A DNA stretch of 6,714 bases from contig SKGB01000045.1 in NCBI GenBank assembly GCA_007117675.1, forward strand, positions 1 through 6,714. Direction: 5' to 3'. Source of the stretch: Candidatus Nomurabacteria bacterium (GTDB lineage: Bacteria; Patescibacteriota; Minisyncoccia; Phycocordibacterales; CSBR16-119). The notes beneath the pieces are model-generated. The model saw only the letters and a list, made by a program, of their open reading frames with translations. It did no database searches and was not told where the DNA came from. Both the position numbers and the translations under genes were made by a program. Shown piece after piece: positions 6,062 to 6,714 of the stretch (positions are counted from its first letter, which is position 1; each line of letters begins with the position of its first letter).

Positions 6062-6709
6062 AAACTTTTAAACACTATATTACAATTTATATTCCCCAAA
6101 CGATGCGTGGTGTGTGAAAAACACGATGACCAAAATTTGTGTGCCGACTGCTTGAAAGAAGTTCCGCAAGTAAGAAACAAAAAAAGTGAATTAGTCTTTT
6201 CAGCCCTGCCGTACAGACACCCTGCGGTGAAATACTCCTTGTGGGAATTTAAATTCAAAAACAATCCTTCAGCATTTATGAAACTACTCCCTTTGGTTCA
6301 CGACGTTTTAATCGACGAGCTCACCGAACGAAGTATTTTTAATAATTTTCAAAATCCCCTTCTGGTCCCTATACCACTTCATAAAAATAGACACAAGGCA
6401 CGAGGCTTCAACCAGTCTGAACTTATCGCATACCATATTCACAAAATAAATCCTGATATTTTTGACATCAATGAAACAGGCTTGATTCGCTCCAAAGATA
6501 CAGAACCTCAAGCAAAAATAGCAAACCGAGAACTCCGAAAGAAAAACATCGAAGGTTGTTTTGAAGTGCTTCAACCAAACGCATTTCACAACAGAAATAT
6601 TATTCTCATCGACGACATCACCACCACCGGCTCCACACTTCAGGAAGCTATGAAAGTTTTGAAAAAATCCGGCGCACGGAATGTATATGCGTTTACGGTA
6701 GCAAAATAA
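6059..6709 (+). CDS. comF: ComF family protein (zinc-finger plus phosphoribosyltransferase-like domain)
   Basis: This 216-residue protein has the full ComFC/GntX layout. An N-terminal four-cysteine zinc motif uses C16, C19, C28 and C31 as two CxxC pairs. The middle has VPIPLHKNRHKARGFNQSE (103-121), the family's signature with R-x-RGFNQ spacing. The type I phosphoribosyltransferase PRPP loop is IILIDDITTTGSTL (181-194), with the paired aspartates D185-D186 and TTTGST. ComF proteins are needed for DNA uptake in naturally competent bacteria and are thought to act in the cytoplasm on incoming single-stranded DNA. The enzymatic reaction is not settled. The ATG at 6059 gives the expected start a few residues before the zinc motif. 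It is divergent from the pilus operon with an 18-nt gap, so any comF promoter must lie mostly inside the pilM 5' coding region, where I see only weak candidates. The stop TAA at 6707-6709 is complete. Confidence 0.95.
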   Translation: MKLLNTILQFIFPKRCVVCEKHDDQNLCADCLKEVPQVRNKKSELVFSALPYRHPAVKYSLWEFKFKNNPSAFMKLLPLVHDVLIDELTERSIFNNFQNPLLVPIPLHKNRHKARGFNQSELIAYHIHKINPDIFDINETGLIRSKDTEPQAKIANRELRKKNIEGCFEVLQPNAFHNRNIILIDDITTTGSTLQEAMKVLKKSGARNVYAFTVAK

Positions 6710-6714
6710 AAAAC

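Noticed and set aside
6308..6589. A 93-codon minus-strand open frame
   Set aside because: It is antisense to the conserved signature region of comF and has no start signal or family resemblance of its own.
1..6709. Recoded UGA (glycine, code 25) as in Gracilibacteria and Absconditabacteria
   Set aside because: All genes are full length in the standard bacterial code, contain no in-frame TGA, and end in TAA at the family's expected C-terminus.
6690..6714. A terminator after comF
   Set aside because: The A-rich end is visible, but no hairpin precedes it and the window stops 5 nt after the stop codon.

Overview
The window is an AT-rich, densely packed bacterial segment. It carries most of a type IV pilus (T4P) inner-membrane and motor gene cluster on the minus strand, with one divergent competence-type gene (comF) on the plus strand at the right end. 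The likely source is a member of Patescibacteria / Candidate Phyla Radiation, probably Parcubacteria-like. This is inferred from the gene order pilM-pilN-pilO-(small unnamed membrane protein)-pilB-pilT-pilC, the short PilN/PilO-type proteins, the absence of PilQ, the lack of Shine-Dalgarno motifs, and the very short gaps. All seven complete genes end in TAA, and full-length ORFs read through in the standard bacterial code, which argues against lineages that recode UGA.

Layout, read in the direction of minus-strand transcription (right to left): pilM (6040-4901, actin-like scaffold), a 69-nt gap with promoter-like repeats, pilN-like (4831-4229), pilO-like (4210-3587), an unnamed single-pass protein with a PilP-like NPFAP motif (3583-2996), pilB (2962-1190, extension ATPase), pilT (1177-107, retraction ATPase) and the first 28 codons of pilC (86 to beyond position 1, platform protein). 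Other gaps are 3 to 33 nt, so this looks like one operon. comF (6059-6709, plus strand) starts only 18 nt from the pilM start codon.

Inferred working model: PilM sits in the cytoplasm and binds the N-terminal tail of the PilN-like protein. The PilN- and PilO-like proteins form the inner-membrane alignment complex, and the unnamed protein may take the place of PilP. PilC is the platform on which PilB drives pilus extension and PilT drives retraction. ComF next door suggests, but does not prove, a role in DNA uptake. No pilin, prepilin peptidase or secretin gene is in the window, and no gene-free stretch exceeds 69 nt.

The content is mostly a recognisable conserved machine. The less ordinary points are the possible reduced PilP, a near-leaderless pilM promoter overlapping the comF start codon, a half-lost zinc motif in PilB, a possible PilM-docking motif in the PilN-like protein, and a shared start-codon context.
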